DNA of 64,000 bases, taken from CAVVJA01 sp963809815 (GTDB lineage Bacteria; Actinomycetota; Actinomycetes; Mycobacteriales; Jatrophihabitantaceae). Shown here piece by piece: positions 1-8,603 of the stretch. The stretch lies in NCBI GenBank assembly GCA_963809815.1, contig CAWELM010000015.1, positions 124,001-188,000 on the forward strand, read 5' to 3'. The notes beneath the pieces were generated by a model. It was given only the letters and a program-made list of their open reading frames with translations, ran no database searches and was not told the origin of the DNA. Position 1 is the first letter of the stretch, and every line of letters begins with the position of its first letter. Both the position numbers and the translations under genes were made by a program.

Positions 1-137
1 CGGTACCAGGCGAGTACCGAGGTCGCCAGATCCACGCGTTCAGCGTGCCAGACGCCAGGAGGCTCCCGGAATTTTGGATCAGCCATCCGCGCGGTGCCAC
101 CACTGCGCGACCGCGCCGAGTTACCGTCCGATGCACC

Positions 138-755
138 ATGATGCATCCGGTCGGCAGCAAGCCACCCGCCGTCTACTGGCGGCGCCGGGCCGTCCTGCTG
201 ATCACTGTGGTTCTCCTCGTCGTCTCGCTTTACGTCCTGTTCGGGCGCGGGGCCGGCCGACCTGGAGCGTCGGCCCTCGCCCCCACAAGCACACCATCGA
301 CGAGCGCGGCCAACCATCCCACGTCGACGACGGCCGCTCGGACAGCCGCGCCGAGCACAACCGGGTCGAACAGCTGTCCGGGCGGCACGCTGAAGTTAGC
401 GGCGACCACGGCGGCCCCCAGTTTCAAGCTGGGCAGCCAGCCGGTGCTTGCGCTGCAAGTGACGAACACCGGCACGAAGGCGTGCGTCGCCGACCTGTCG
501 GACACTCAAATCGAACTGCTGGTTTACAACGGTGAATCCCGGGTCTGGGGCAGCCACGATTGCCAGGTCGAGCCCGGCACGCAGCTGATGACGTTGAATC
601 CACACCAGGCGGTCCGGCGATCGATCACCTGGACCGGGTTGTCCTCCCAACCACAGTGTGCCGGTACCCGCCAGCTGGTCGGAGCGGGTACCTACACCTT
701 GCACGCCAAGTTGTCCGGTGTCGAAGGCGCGACTGCGACGTTCAGCCTGACCTGA
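138..755 (+). CDS. Membrane-anchored extracytoplasmic protein beside disA
   Basis: A protein of about 205 residues with a short cytoplasmic head, one hydrophobic segment near residues 16-36 (VLLITVVLLVVSLYVLFGRG), a Ser/Thr/Ala/Pro-rich linker and a C-terminal beta-rich domain with four cysteines that could form disulfides outside the cell. The frame is open upstream to position 45, but the two adjacent ATG codons at 138 and 141 directly precede the membrane segment, so I use 138. It is convergent with disA, the position held by the membrane protein Rv3587c in M. tuberculosis; that equivalence is by synteny only. Biochemical role unknown. Positions 1-137 show nothing I can call. Confidence 0.7.
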   Translation: MMHPVGSKPPAVYWRRRAVLLITVVLLVVSLYVLFGRGAGRPGASALAPTSTPSTSAANHPTSTTAARTAAPSTTGSNSCPGGTLKLAATTAAPSFKLGSQPVLALQVTNTGTKACVADLSDTQIELLVYNGESRVWGSHDCQVEPGTQLMTLNPHQAVRRSITWTGLSSQPQCAGTRQLVGAGTYTLHAKLSGVEGATATFSLT

Positions 756-772
756 CGGGCTTGCCCGTCAGG
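751..772. terminator. Bidirectional hairpin spanning both stop codons
   Basis: Perfect 10-bp stem CCTGACGGGC / GCCCGTCAGG with a TT loop. It contains the TGA of the upstream plus-strand gene (753-755) and the stop of disA on the minus strand (768-770). There is no T-tract, as is common for high-GC actinobacterial terminators. The role is inferred from position and symmetry. Confidence 0.7.
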
Positions 773-1847
773 GGTACCGATCGATTATCGATGCATCCGC
801 GAGCCGGGAGATGGCTTCCCGCACGGACCTCGCCCGTGCCTCACCCAGTCCGTCGATGGCCTCGAGTTCCTCGACGCTCGCCGCCAAGAGCTTCTGGAGA
901 CCGCCGAACTGCTCGACGACGCGATCCAGGAGGGGCTCGGGCAGCCGGGGCACACGGGACAGCAGCCGGTAGCCGCGGGGACTGGTCGCCGCGTCGAGCG
1001 ATTCCGGCGTCCCACCGAAGCCCAGAGTTCGAGCCACCGCCGTGAGGTCGAGCAGGTCGGTCGCAGACAGCTCCGCCAATTCGACCATGACCAGTTCGGA
1101 GCTGCGTTCCCGGCGTCCGACCGGCGGGTAGTCCCGCGCGATCAGCTGCCGGTCCGTGTCCACGCCGGCGAGCAGCTCGTCGAGCTGCAATGCCAGCAGC
1201 CGCCCGTCGGTACCGAGTTCCACGACGTAGCCGACGATTTCGTCGGCGATGCGGCGCACCATCTCCAGCCGTTGCAGCACGATCGTGGCGTCCCGGACCG
1301 TGACCAGGTCCTCGATCTCGAGGGCGGAGAGGGTATTGGAGACCTCGTCCAGGCGGGCCTTGTATCGCTCGAGGGTGGCGATCGCTTGGTTGGCGCGCGA
1401 CAGCAGCTCGCTCGAGCTCTCCAGCACATACCGCCGGGTGCCCAGATAAAGGCTGATGATCCGCATCGACTGGGATACCGAAATCACCGGATAACCGGTC
1501 TGTACCGCGACCCGCTGCGCCGTCCGGTGTCTGGTGCCGGATTCTTCGGTCGGCACGGCAGGGTCGGGCATGAGGTGCGTGGCTGACCGGAGAATCCGCG
1601 TGCCGTCGGAGGAAAGCACCACCGCGCCGTCCATCTTGGCCAGTTCCCGGAGGCGGGTGGCCGAGGATTCGACGGACAGCGGGAATCCGCCGGTGCACAG
1701 GGCCTCGACCGTGGGGTCCCAACCCAGGACGATCAGCGCCCCGGTATTGCCACGGAGGATGCGCTCCAGTCCGTCCCGCAACCACGTCCCCGGGGCGACG
1801 GTGGCCAGGACAGCCCGCAGCGCCACCTCGCGTTCAGTGGTCGGCAC
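768..1847 (-). CDS. disA: DNA integrity scanning protein DisA, diadenylate cyclase
   Basis: DisA condenses two ATP into cyclic di-AMP and scans DNA for branched structures. The N-terminal DAC domain has the DGA motif (about residues 73-75) and the RHR motif (about 106-108) needed for catalysis; a helical spine follows, and a C-terminal helix-hairpin-helix region (AIDGLGEARARSVREAIS) should bind DNA. The frame is open to an ATG at 1904, but GTG at 1847 has GGAGG five bases upstream and gives 359 residues, the length usual for actinobacterial DisA. It follows radA on the same strand with an 81-bp gap, the conserved radA-disA arrangement. RadA limits DisA activity in other bacteria. Confidence 0.97.
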   Translation of the reverse strand: MPTTEREVALRAVLATVAPGTWLRDGLERILRGNTGALIVLGWDPTVEALCTGGFPLSVESSATRLRELAKMDGAVVLSSDGTRILRSATHLMPDPAVPTEESGTRHRTAQRVAVQTGYPVISVSQSMRIISLYLGTRRYVLESSSELLSRANQAIATLERYKARLDEVSNTLSALEIEDLVTVRDATIVLQRLEMVRRIADEIVGYVVELGTDGRLLALQLDELLAGVDTDRQLIARDYPPVGRRERSSELVMVELAELSATDLLDLTAVARTLGFGGTPESLDAATSPRGYRLLSRVPRLPEPLLDRVVEQFGGLQKLLAASVEELEAIDGLGEARARSVREAISRLADASIIDRYP

Positions 1848-1928
1848 GGTCACCTCCGCGACGTCGCTACTCAGCCAGTCTAGGGCCAACATCTTGACTA
1901 CCATACGTAGCCGGATGCGCCAGTACGG

Positions 1929-3416
1929 TCACCGGCGCTTGGACGGGCCTCTCCGGCGGCCCAGCGCATCCGCATCCGCCGGCGGATCCGGCGGTCCGGC
2001 GCGTGCCCGGATCGGGTCAGGCCCGGGGGCCAGGCCGGCCGCCAGGGCGCCGGCAGCCGAGAGCGCGGCTCCAATTGTCGCGACCGGACGCGTGACCATA
2101 TCGTTCGTCAGGCGCTCGCGGTATCCCGCCGGAACGAGCGCAGTCGTCATGCCGAGCCGGGCGGCCTCCGCGAGGCGCCGGTCGAGGCCGGGCACGCTGC
2201 GGACGTCTCCGGAGAGGGACACCTCGCCGATTGCGCACACCGTCGGCGGCAGTGCGACACCCCGCACTGCCGACGCAAGGGCCAGCGCGATCGCGAGATC
2301 AGCCGATGGTTCTGTGGCGGCGATGCCGCCCACCGTCGCCGCGTAGATCTCCTGATCAGCCACCGGAAGCCGCGCGTGTCGGGTGAGCACCGCGAGCAAC
2401 ATGGCGACCCGGCCAGCATCCAGCCCCGATACCGCCCGTCGCAGCGAACCGCCGCCGACGCCACGGACAGCCAGGGCCTGGATCTCGGTAACCATCGGCC
2501 GGCGGCCTTGCTGCGTCACGGTGACGCATGTGCCGGGAACCGCGGCAACGCGGTCGGACAGGAACAGTCCCGACGGATCCTCCAGCCCGACGATGCCACC
2601 CTCGCGCATCTCGAAGCAGCCGACCTCGTCCGCGGTGCCATAGCGATTCTTGGCGGCCCGGATGAGGCGCAGCGCCGAATGCCGCTCACCCTCGAACTGC
2701 AGCACGACATCGACCAGGTGCTCGAGCACCCGAGGTCCGGCGATGGAGCCGTCCTTCGTGACATGCCCGACGAGGACCGTGGCGATTTCGCGCTCCTTGG
2801 CCAGGGCAATCACCGCCGACGTGACCGCGCGGATCTGGGTTACCGCGCCGGCCGAGCTGTCGACGCCCTGACTGGTGATCGTTTGGACGGAATCGACGAC
2901 GAGTAGGCCGGGTGCGATCCGGTCGACGTGGGTCAGCAGCGCGCTCAGATCGTTCTCGGCGGCCACGAACAGGGCAGGATGCACGGCCCCGGTGCGTTCC
3001 CCCCGCAGGCGAATCTGGGCGCCCGATTCTTCACCGGTCACAATCAGGGCCGGCGGACCGCCGCGGGCGGCGTAGCGGCGAGCGACCTCGAGGAGCAGGG
3101 TCGACTTGCCGACGCCTGGCTCGCCCGCCAGGAGTACCACCGATCCTGGTACCAGGCCGCCGCCGAGCACCCGGTCAAGCTCCCCGATGCCGGTGGGCTG
3201 CGCCCGGGCTCGCTCCGGGTCATGATCGCCGATCGGTTGGGCTGGACTGCTGACCGGCCCTGGACGGACCGACCGCATGGCCGCTCCGACGCCACCTTCG
3301 ATCAGCGTGCCCCACGCCTGACACTCCGAACAGCGCCCGACCCAGCGGATCGCTGTCGCTCCGCACTCGACACAGCGGAACGTTGACGCGGGAGGGCGGG
3401 TCGCGGATCGGGTCAC
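1929..3416 (-). CDS. radA: DNA repair protein RadA
   Basis: RadA is a RecA-like ATPase that drives branch migration during recombinational repair. Visible in order: an N-terminal zinc finger (CVECG then CSEC), a Walker A motif GEPGVGKST near residue 100, the RadA-specific KNRYG motif (KNRYGTADEVG), and a C-terminal Lon-protease-like domain (GGSLRRAVSGLDAGR onwards). 495 residues is normal for the family. Start is GTG at 3416. It lies upstream of disA on the same strand and downstream of the lipoprotein gene, as in mycobacteria. The C-terminal tail is rich in Arg, Pro and Asp and is probably disordered. Confidence 0.97.
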   Translation of the reverse strand: MTRSATRPPASTFRCVECGATAIRWVGRCSECQAWGTLIEGGVGAAMRSVRPGPVSSPAQPIGDHDPERARAQPTGIGELDRVLGGGLVPGSVVLLAGEPGVGKSTLLLEVARRYAARGGPPALIVTGEESGAQIRLRGERTGAVHPALFVAAENDLSALLTHVDRIAPGLLVVDSVQTITSQGVDSSAGAVTQIRAVTSAVIALAKEREIATVLVGHVTKDGSIAGPRVLEHLVDVVLQFEGERHSALRLIRAAKNRYGTADEVGCFEMREGGIVGLEDPSGLFLSDRVAAVPGTCVTVTQQGRRPMVTEIQALAVRGVGGGSLRRAVSGLDAGRVAMLLAVLTRHARLPVADQEIYAATVGGIAATEPSADLAIALALASAVRGVALPPTVCAIGEVSLSGDVRSVPGLDRRLAEAARLGMTTALVPAGYRERLTNDMVTRPVATIGAALSAAGALAAGLAPGPDPIRARAGPPDPPADADALGRRRGPSKRR

Positions 3417-3489
3417 GCAGGCAACGTAAGTGCCGGGTCCGACAGATTTGGCGCCGTATCCCCAGGCGGGCTGAGGAGCGGACCCGGGC

Positions 3490-4071
3490 TCAGCCTTCGG
3501 TCGGCGTCGGGCTGATGATCGGCGGACTTGAGGGCGGGCTGGTGAGGCGTACCGGGACCCTGGTCGTCACCGATCCGGCCTTCGCGAACTGGAACGTGAC
3601 CGTGATCGTTTGAGCCGGGAACAGGTTCTCGGTCAACCCGGTGAGGACCACCTGCGGGTTGCCCGGGTCGAACCCGATGCTCACGGACTCGTCGCCCGGT
3701 ACCTCGATCGATTGCGCTTGCTGCGCGCCGGGGGACGGGGACGCCTGGACGCCGCCGCGCGCGACGACTTGAACGGAGGCGGACCGATCGCTCGACACCT
3801 TGACGAGCTGGTCCGGGGTCGCACTGTTGTTGATCAGAAACATCTGCATGGGGGCTGAGCCGCCTTCAGCCCAGCTCCGATCCGCGGGCGGTGCTACCGC
3901 TATGGCACGTAAATCCATGGTGCTGACTGTGGCCAGCGCCCCGTCGACAACCGGCACGATCTCCGCAGTACTTGTGACTTGGCCCGCCGCACATCCGGCG
4001 AGCAGCACCGCGATCCCACCCGCGACGAGCATGACCTTCAGGCCGCGCGGGACACTAGGCCGTGCACTCAC
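3490..4071 (-). CDS. Secreted lipoprotein between radA and carD
   Basis: A predicted lipoprotein of 193 residues. The frame runs up to 4290, but GTG at 4071 is preceded by GAGGAG at 7 bases and places a classical lipoprotein signal at the start: basic head, hydrophobic core VMLVAGGIAVLL and lipobox LLAGC. The mature part is beta-rich, lacks obvious catalytic residues and has a Ser/Pro-rich C-terminus. Its place between radA and carD equals that of lpqE (Rv3584) in M. tuberculosis, so it is probably the same family; that is inference from synteny and lipoprotein nature. Transcribed away from carD. Confidence 0.8.
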   Translation of the reverse strand: MSARPSVPRGLKVMLVAGGIAVLLAGCAAGQVTSTAEIVPVVDGALATVSTMDLRAIAVAPPADRSWAEGGSAPMQMFLINNSATPDQLVKVSSDRSASVQVVARGGVQASPSPGAQQAQSIEVPGDESVSIGFDPGNPQVVLTGLTENLFPAQTITVTFQFAKAGSVTTRVPVRLTSPPSSPPIISPTPTEG

Positions 4072-4352
4072 GTCTCGACTCCTCGCGGTCGGTTCGCGGT
4101 GACTCTCGGGGCGGCTGCTGTTCGCGCGCGCCAGAAGTGCACCGGCGAACGGCGACCGAGCCCAGCGTAGCGATCGAGAATCCGTCCGCAGAAGCGGGCC
4201 ACGCCGCGTGCGACGCCGTCCTCGAAGCCGGCTCGCTAGCCGTTCGACCCGTCTCCTCGAGAAACCTGTTCCACCTCGCATAAGCCACATTCCTCAATCC
4301 TGGGTGATCTAGGTCGTGTTACCCTGGAAGAAGTGGAAAGGGGCCCGCACAC
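4072..4352. promoter_or_regulatory. Divergent promoter region, lipoprotein/carD
   Basis: A 281-bp gap between two divergent genes, so promoters for both must lie here. The last 60 bases before carD are less GC-rich than the surroundings. I cannot assign -35 and -10 boxes with confidence. The carD ribosome site is GGAAAGGGG, about 8 bases before its ATG. Confidence 0.4.
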
Positions 4353-4844
4353 ATGACGTTTCAGGTCGGCGAGACCGTGGTTTACCCCCATCACGGGGCA
4401 GCCAAGATCGAAGCAATCGAGAAGCGCACTATCAAGGGCGAGCAGAAGACATACCTAGTTTTGAAGGTCGCGCAAGGCGACCTCACCGTCTTGGTACCCG
4501 CTGACAACGCCGAGATTGTCGGTGTTCGTGACGTCGTCGGCCAGGAAGGGCTCGACCGAGTCTTCGAGGTTCTTCGCGCGCCGCACACCGAGGAGCCGAC
4601 GAACTGGTCGCGGCGCTACAAGGCGAACGGCGAGAAGCTGGCGTCGGGCGACGTCAACAAGGTCGCGGAGGTAGTGCGTGACCTATGGCGCCGGGACAAG
4701 GACCGCGGCCTGTCGGCCGGCGAGAAGCGCATGCTTGCGAAGGCTCGGCAGATTCTCGTCAGCGAACTGGCTCTTGCCGAAGGCACCAACGAGGACAAGG
4801 CCGAAATCGTGCTGGACGAGGTGCTGGCCGAAGCGGTCGCATAA
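4353..4844 (+). CDS. carD: CarD-family RNA polymerase-binding regulator
   Basis: CarD binds the RNA polymerase beta subunit and stabilises open promoter complexes, notably at rRNA promoters, and is essential in mycobacteria. The 163-residue protein starts MTFQVGETVVYPHHGAAKI, the typical Tudor-like RNAP-interaction domain, followed by the helical DNA-binding domain (NWSRRYKANGEKL and the LSAGEKRMLAKAR helix). Length and order match the mycobacterial protein. It heads the run carD-ispD-ispF, with ispD starting 20 bases after its stop, suggesting co-transcription. Confidence 0.97.
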   Translation: MTFQVGETVVYPHHGAAKIEAIEKRTIKGEQKTYLVLKVAQGDLTVLVPADNAEIVGVRDVVGQEGLDRVFEVLRAPHTEEPTNWSRRYKANGEKLASGDVNKVAEVVRDLWRRDKDRGLSAGEKRMLAKARQILVSELALAEGTNEDKAEIVLDEVLAEAVA

Positions 4845-4864
4845 CGTTCGGCTCGTCGATTCCC

Positions 4865-5545
4865 ATGGCGGCGTACGGTCTTCCGACCGTCGCCGCCATT
4901 CTTGTTGCCGCGGGCGACGGCGTGCGGCTCGGCGGCACCGTGCCAAAAGCGTTTACGGAGGTGCGTGGCCGCACGCTGCTCGAACATGCGCTGGTCCCGT
5001 TCCGGGCCAGTGACGGCGTTCGCGACATCGTCGTCGTAGCGCCGGGGCTGTACGTGGCCCATGCCGCAGCCGTCCTCAGCGACGAGGTCACGACCGTTGC
5101 CGGTGGCCCGACCCGGCAGGCGTCGGTGTCGTTCGGTCTCGCGGCGCTGGCCGCTGACGTCGACACGGTGCTGGTCCACGACGTGGCCCGGCCCTTCGTC
5201 CCGGTTGAGGTGCTGGACCGGGTGCTGGACGCCCTCGCTGATGGAGCCGATGCGGTCATCCCGACTCGCCCGGTGACCGACACGATCAAGCAGGTCGATG
5301 AGGACGGCACGGTCGTCGCGACGCTCGATCGGTCGGAGCTGCGAGCAGTACAGACGCCGCAAGGTTTCCGTCGCGCGGTGCTCGAAGCCGCCCACGCCGC
5401 CGGGGTTGGCCGCAACTTCACGGACGATGCTGCCCTCGTCGAGGCGCACGGCGGCCGGGTCGCCGTCGTCGACGGTGCCGACGAGGCCTTCAAGATCACT
5501 CGTCCGTGGGATTTGGCGCTCGCCGAGGCGGTGGCCCGCCGGTGA
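4865..5545 (+). CDS. ispD: 2-C-methyl-D-erythritol 4-phosphate cytidylyltransferase
   Basis: IspD joins CTP and methylerythritol 4-phosphate in the non-mevalonate isoprenoid pathway. The 226-residue protein has the nucleotide-binding loop LVAAGDGVRLGGTVPKAF near the N-terminus (LPAAGxGxRMGxxxPK in the family), the acidic metal region VLVHDVARPFV and the C-terminal signature AVQTPQGF. The frame is open upstream inside carD, but ATG at 4865 gives the family N-terminus. Its stop codon overlaps the GTG start of ispF (GTGA), so translation is coupled with the next-but-one enzyme of the pathway. Confidence 0.96.
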   Translation: MAAYGLPTVAAILVAAGDGVRLGGTVPKAFTEVRGRTLLEHALVPFRASDGVRDIVVVAPGLYVAHAAAVLSDEVTTVAGGPTRQASVSFGLAALAADVDTVLVHDVARPFVPVEVLDRVLDALADGADAVIPTRPVTDTIKQVDEDGTVVATLDRSELRAVQTPQGFRRAVLEAAHAAGVGRNFTDDAALVEAHGGRVAVVDGADEAFKITRPWDLALAEAVARR

Positions 5546-6012
5546 TCCGGACCGGGATCGGCATCGATGTGCACCCGATCGAACCGGGCCGCCCGTGCCA
5601 TCTCGCCGGATTGACGTGGCCCGGCGAGGACGGGTGCGCCGGCCACTCTGATGGAGACGTCGTTGCCCACGCGGCCTGTGACGCCCTGCTCTCGGCCGCG
5701 GGACTCGGCGACCTCGGCGCGCTGGTCGGTGTGTCGGACCCGCAGTGGTCCGGAGTGCGCGGTGTGGACCTGCTGGCCCGCGTCGTCAGTCGGGTGAGTA
5801 CCGATGGCTGGATCGTGGGCAACGTCGCCGTGCAGCTGATCGGCAACACCCCCCGCCTTGCCCGCCGCCGCGCTGAGGCGCAAGAGGTGTTGTCCGCTGC
5901 GATCGGCGGGCCGCCGGTCGCGCTTGCCGCCACCACTACCGACGGACTTGGACTGACCGGCCGGGGCGAAGGACGGGCGGCGATCGCGACCGCGCTGATC
6001 AGCCGCGGCTAG
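5542..6012 (+). CDS. ispF: 2-C-methyl-D-erythritol 2,4-cyclodiphosphate synthase
   Basis: IspF cyclises CDP-methylerythritol 2-phosphate, releasing CMP, and works as a trimer with one zinc per site. The 156-residue protein shows the metal ligands in GIGIDVHP and in GHSDGDVVAHAACDALL, and the C-terminal substrate loop ATTTDGLGLTGRGEG. Start is GTG overlapping the ispD stop. The family usually has an aromatic residue and a DxD-type loop after LGDLG; here it reads GVSDPQWSG, which is acceptable. It is convergent with the next gene, and the two stop codons share the palindrome GCTAGC. Confidence 0.96.
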   Translation: MIRTGIGIDVHPIEPGRPCHLAGLTWPGEDGCAGHSDGDVVAHAACDALLSAAGLGDLGALVGVSDPQWSGVRGVDLLARVVSRVSTDGWIVGNVAVQLIGNTPRLARRRAEAQEVLSAAIGGPPVALAATTTDGLGLTGRGEGRAAIATALISRG

Positions 6013-7121
6013 CGGCGAGCCAGCGCGCGGCTGAGGTCGGCCCAGAGGTCGTCGATGTGCTCGATGCCTACAGACAACCGCAGCAACGACGGCGGCGTGC
6101 CCTGGGCCGCGTCCGTCTCGTAGCGGGCGCGGCGTTCGATCAGCGATTCGACTCCGCCCAGGCTGGTGGCGTGCGTGATCAGCTCCACCCGTTCGCACAC
6201 CGCCTCGGCGTCTTCGGCCGACCCGTCGACGTCGAACGAGATCACCGTTCCGTAGCCCCGATGCAGGCGCGTCGCCCGCTCGTGAAACGGGTCGGACGGC
6301 AGACCCGGGTAGCGCACCCGCGAGACCCGCGGGTGCTCGCTGAGCTTGGCGGCGAGCCGCATGGCGTTCGCCTGCGCGCGCTCCATCCGAACAGCCAGCG
6401 TGCGCAAACCCCGCAACGCGAGATAGCACTCCAGGGCGCCGGGCATCGCCCCGGTACGGATGCGACGCGTTCGCAATGCTTCCGCACGCTCCGGCGAGCG
6501 GGTGACAAGCACGCCCATCAGGAGATCGGAGTGGCCGGCCAGCGCCTTGGTCGCGGCATGCATGACGACGTCCGCGCCGAGGTCGAGCGGTCGGGCGACG
6601 AGCGGGGTATTGAAGGTCGAGTCGACGTACACCGTGGCGCCGACGGTATGAGCGGCTTCGACGATCGGAGGCAGGTCCGCAACACCCAGCAGCGGGTTCG
6701 TCGGCGATTCGACCCAGATCAGGTCCGCGTCGGTCAAAGCGGCGACCGTCGCCGTCGTGTCAGTGATGTCAACCTCGCGGACGGTCATCCGGCCGAGCCG
6801 CACCTGCTCCGCGAACAACAGCGAGATTCCGCCGTATGCCGCCGCGGGCGCGACGGCGACGCTGCCCGCCGGCTGTCCTTCGACGACAGCGGCGGCAGCG
6901 GCCATACCGGACGCGAACGCGATCGCCTCGCCGCCCTCGAGGGCCCCAACCGCCGCCTCGAACGAGCGGATCGTCTCGCTCGACTCGACGCGCAGATACC
7001 GGTTGTCCACGCCGTGATGGAACGGTGCTGACAGCACGATAGGCGGGTTCAGGGGAGCGTCGGCGGTCCGGGCCGGCCGGCCGCTCGCGACCACGACCGA
7101 TTCTGGCTGCAGTCCGTCCAT
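6009..7121 (-). CDS. Cystathionine gamma-synthase/lyase family PLP enzyme
   Basis: A Cys/Met-metabolism PLP enzyme of the type that forms or cleaves cystathionine. Visible features are the glycine-rich cofactor region (ASGMAAAAAVV), the SPTNPLL motif, and the Schiff-base lysine in HAATKALAGHSDLLMG. The C-terminal region has SLGGVESLIERRA, typical of cystathionine gamma-synthase/lyase. About 370 residues from ATG at 7121; an in-frame GTG at 7187 would add 22 residues but crowds the cysS start 27 bases away. Substrate choice (synthase, gamma-lyase or methionine gamma-lyase) cannot be settled from the sequence. Its stop overlaps the ispF stop. Confidence 0.88.
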   Translation of the reverse strand: MDGLQPESVVVASGRPARTADAPLNPPIVLSAPFHHGVDNRYLRVESSETIRSFEAAVGALEGGEAIAFASGMAAAAAVVEGQPAGSVAVAPAAAYGGISLLFAEQVRLGRMTVREVDITDTTATVAALTDADLIWVESPTNPLLGVADLPPIVEAAHTVGATVYVDSTFNTPLVARPLDLGADVVMHAATKALAGHSDLLMGVLVTRSPERAEALRTRRIRTGAMPGALECYLALRGLRTLAVRMERAQANAMRLAAKLSEHPRVSRVRYPGLPSDPFHERATRLHRGYGTVISFDVDGSAEDAEAVCERVELITHATSLGGVESLIERRARYETDAAQGTPPSLLRLSVGIEHIDDLWADLSRALARR

Positions 7122-7213
7122 GCACCTGACGGTATCCCCCGGCAGATGCGGGTTCTGGGTCCTCCCGGGCGCACGCAACGTGGCCACGAGATGCTCGTCA
7201 TTAGGATGGCGCG

Positions 7214-8602
7214 GTGACGCTGCACGTTTACGACTCCGAGACCCGGACGCTGCGCCGGTTCGAACCGCTCATCCCCGGACGGGTGTCGATCTACGTGTGC
7301 GGCCTGACTGTGCAGGCCCCGCCACACATCGGCCACGTGCGGTCGGCCGTGAACTTCGACATCCTGCGGCGCTGGTTGCTCGCGTCCGGCTACGAGGTCA
7401 CCTACGTCCGCAACGTCACGGACATCGACGACAAGATCTTGGCTCGATCCACGGACGCCGGCCGCCCGTCCTGGGCCTGGGCGTACGAGTTCGAGCGCGC
7501 GGTGATCGAGGCGTACGCGCTGCTGGGCTGCCTACCGGCCACGTATGAGCCGCGGGCCACCGGCCACGTGCCGGAAATGATCGCGCTGATGCAGCGGCTG
7601 ATCGACATCGGCCACGCATACGCCGCGGACGGGGACGTCTACTTCGACGTCCTGTCCTGGCCGGCCTACGGCGAACTGTCACGCCAGAAGATCGACGAGA
7701 TGCAGACGTCGGGCGACAGCGTCGGAGACGACCGCAAACGTGACCCCCGCGACTTTGCGCTGTGGAAGTCGGCAAAACCCGATGAGCCCTTCTGGCCCAC
7801 CCCGTGGGGCGAGGGCCGGCCGGGCTGGCACCTGGAGTGCTCGGCGATGGCCACCAAGTATCTCGGCTCGACGTTCGACATTCATGGCGGAGGCATAGAT
7901 CTGATCTTCCCGCACCACGAGAACGAGCAAGCCCAATCGCACGCGGCTGGAGACGGGTTCGCCCGCTACTGGATGCACAACGCGATGCTGACCTTGGGCG
8001 GCGAGAAGATGTCGAAGTCGATCGGCAACACCTTGCTGGTCAGTGAGATCGTCACGAAATGGCGGCCGGCTGAGGTGCGATACTACCTAGGCTCGGCTCA
8101 CTACCGATCGCGGATGGAGTACTCGACCGAGGCGATGGACGAGGCTGCCGCCGCCTACTCCCGGATCGAGAACTTCGTCGAGCGCGCTGTGGAGCAAGTG
8201 GGCGCGGATCCGCAACCTCGCCCGTTGCCGCCGGAGTTCGTGGCCGCCATGGACGATGACCTGGGCGTGCCGCAGGCACTCGCGCTGATCCACACGGCTG
8301 TGCGGGATGGAAATATCGCGCTGGGATCCGGGGATCTGACCACGGTCGCTGATCGTCTCGGCGCGGTGATCGCAATGACCTCCGTGCTCGGCATCAACCC
8401 GCTCGACTGGCAGCGCACCGAATCGACCGACCTGCTTGCCACGGTCGACGGCTTGGTGCAGCTCGCACTGCAGGCCCGGGAGGACGCGCGGTCCCGGCGG
8501 GACTATGCGGCTGCGGATGGCATCCGGGATCAACTCGCCGCCGCTGGTGTGGTCGTCGAGGACACCCCCGCTGGCCCGCGCTGGACTTTGAAGGGGCGCT
8601 GA
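7214..8602 (+). CDS. cysS: Cysteinyl-tRNA synthetase
   Basis: Charges tRNA-Cys. The 462-residue class I synthetase has the HIGH motif (PPHIGHVRS), the KMSKS motif (GEKMSKSIGN), and zinc ligands in YVCGLTV, HLECSAMA and the HHENE segment. Length agrees with actinobacterial CysS. The start is GTG at 7214 with a weak AGGA upstream. It lies one base upstream of rlmB and is presumably co-transcribed with it. The C-terminal anticodon-binding helices end normally at LKGR. Confidence 0.97.
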   Translation: MTLHVYDSETRTLRRFEPLIPGRVSIYVCGLTVQAPPHIGHVRSAVNFDILRRWLLASGYEVTYVRNVTDIDDKILARSTDAGRPSWAWAYEFERAVIEAYALLGCLPATYEPRATGHVPEMIALMQRLIDIGHAYAADGDVYFDVLSWPAYGELSRQKIDEMQTSGDSVGDDRKRDPRDFALWKSAKPDEPFWPTPWGEGRPGWHLECSAMATKYLGSTFDIHGGGIDLIFPHHENEQAQSHAAGDGFARYWMHNAMLTLGGEKMSKSIGNTLLVSEIVTKWRPAEVRYYLGSAHYRSRMEYSTEAMDEAAAAYSRIENFVERAVEQVGADPQPRPLPPEFVAAMDDDLGVPQALALIHTAVRDGNIALGSGDLTTVADRLGAVIAMTSVLGINPLDWQRTESTDLLATVDGLVQLALQAREDARSRRDYAAADGIRDQLAAAGVVVEDTPAGPRWTLKGR

Positions 8603-8603
8603 C

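Noticed and set aside
4616..6429. Long minus-strand frames opposite carD, ispD and ispF
   Set aside because: They are antisense shadows of well-identified genes with no protein-like features.
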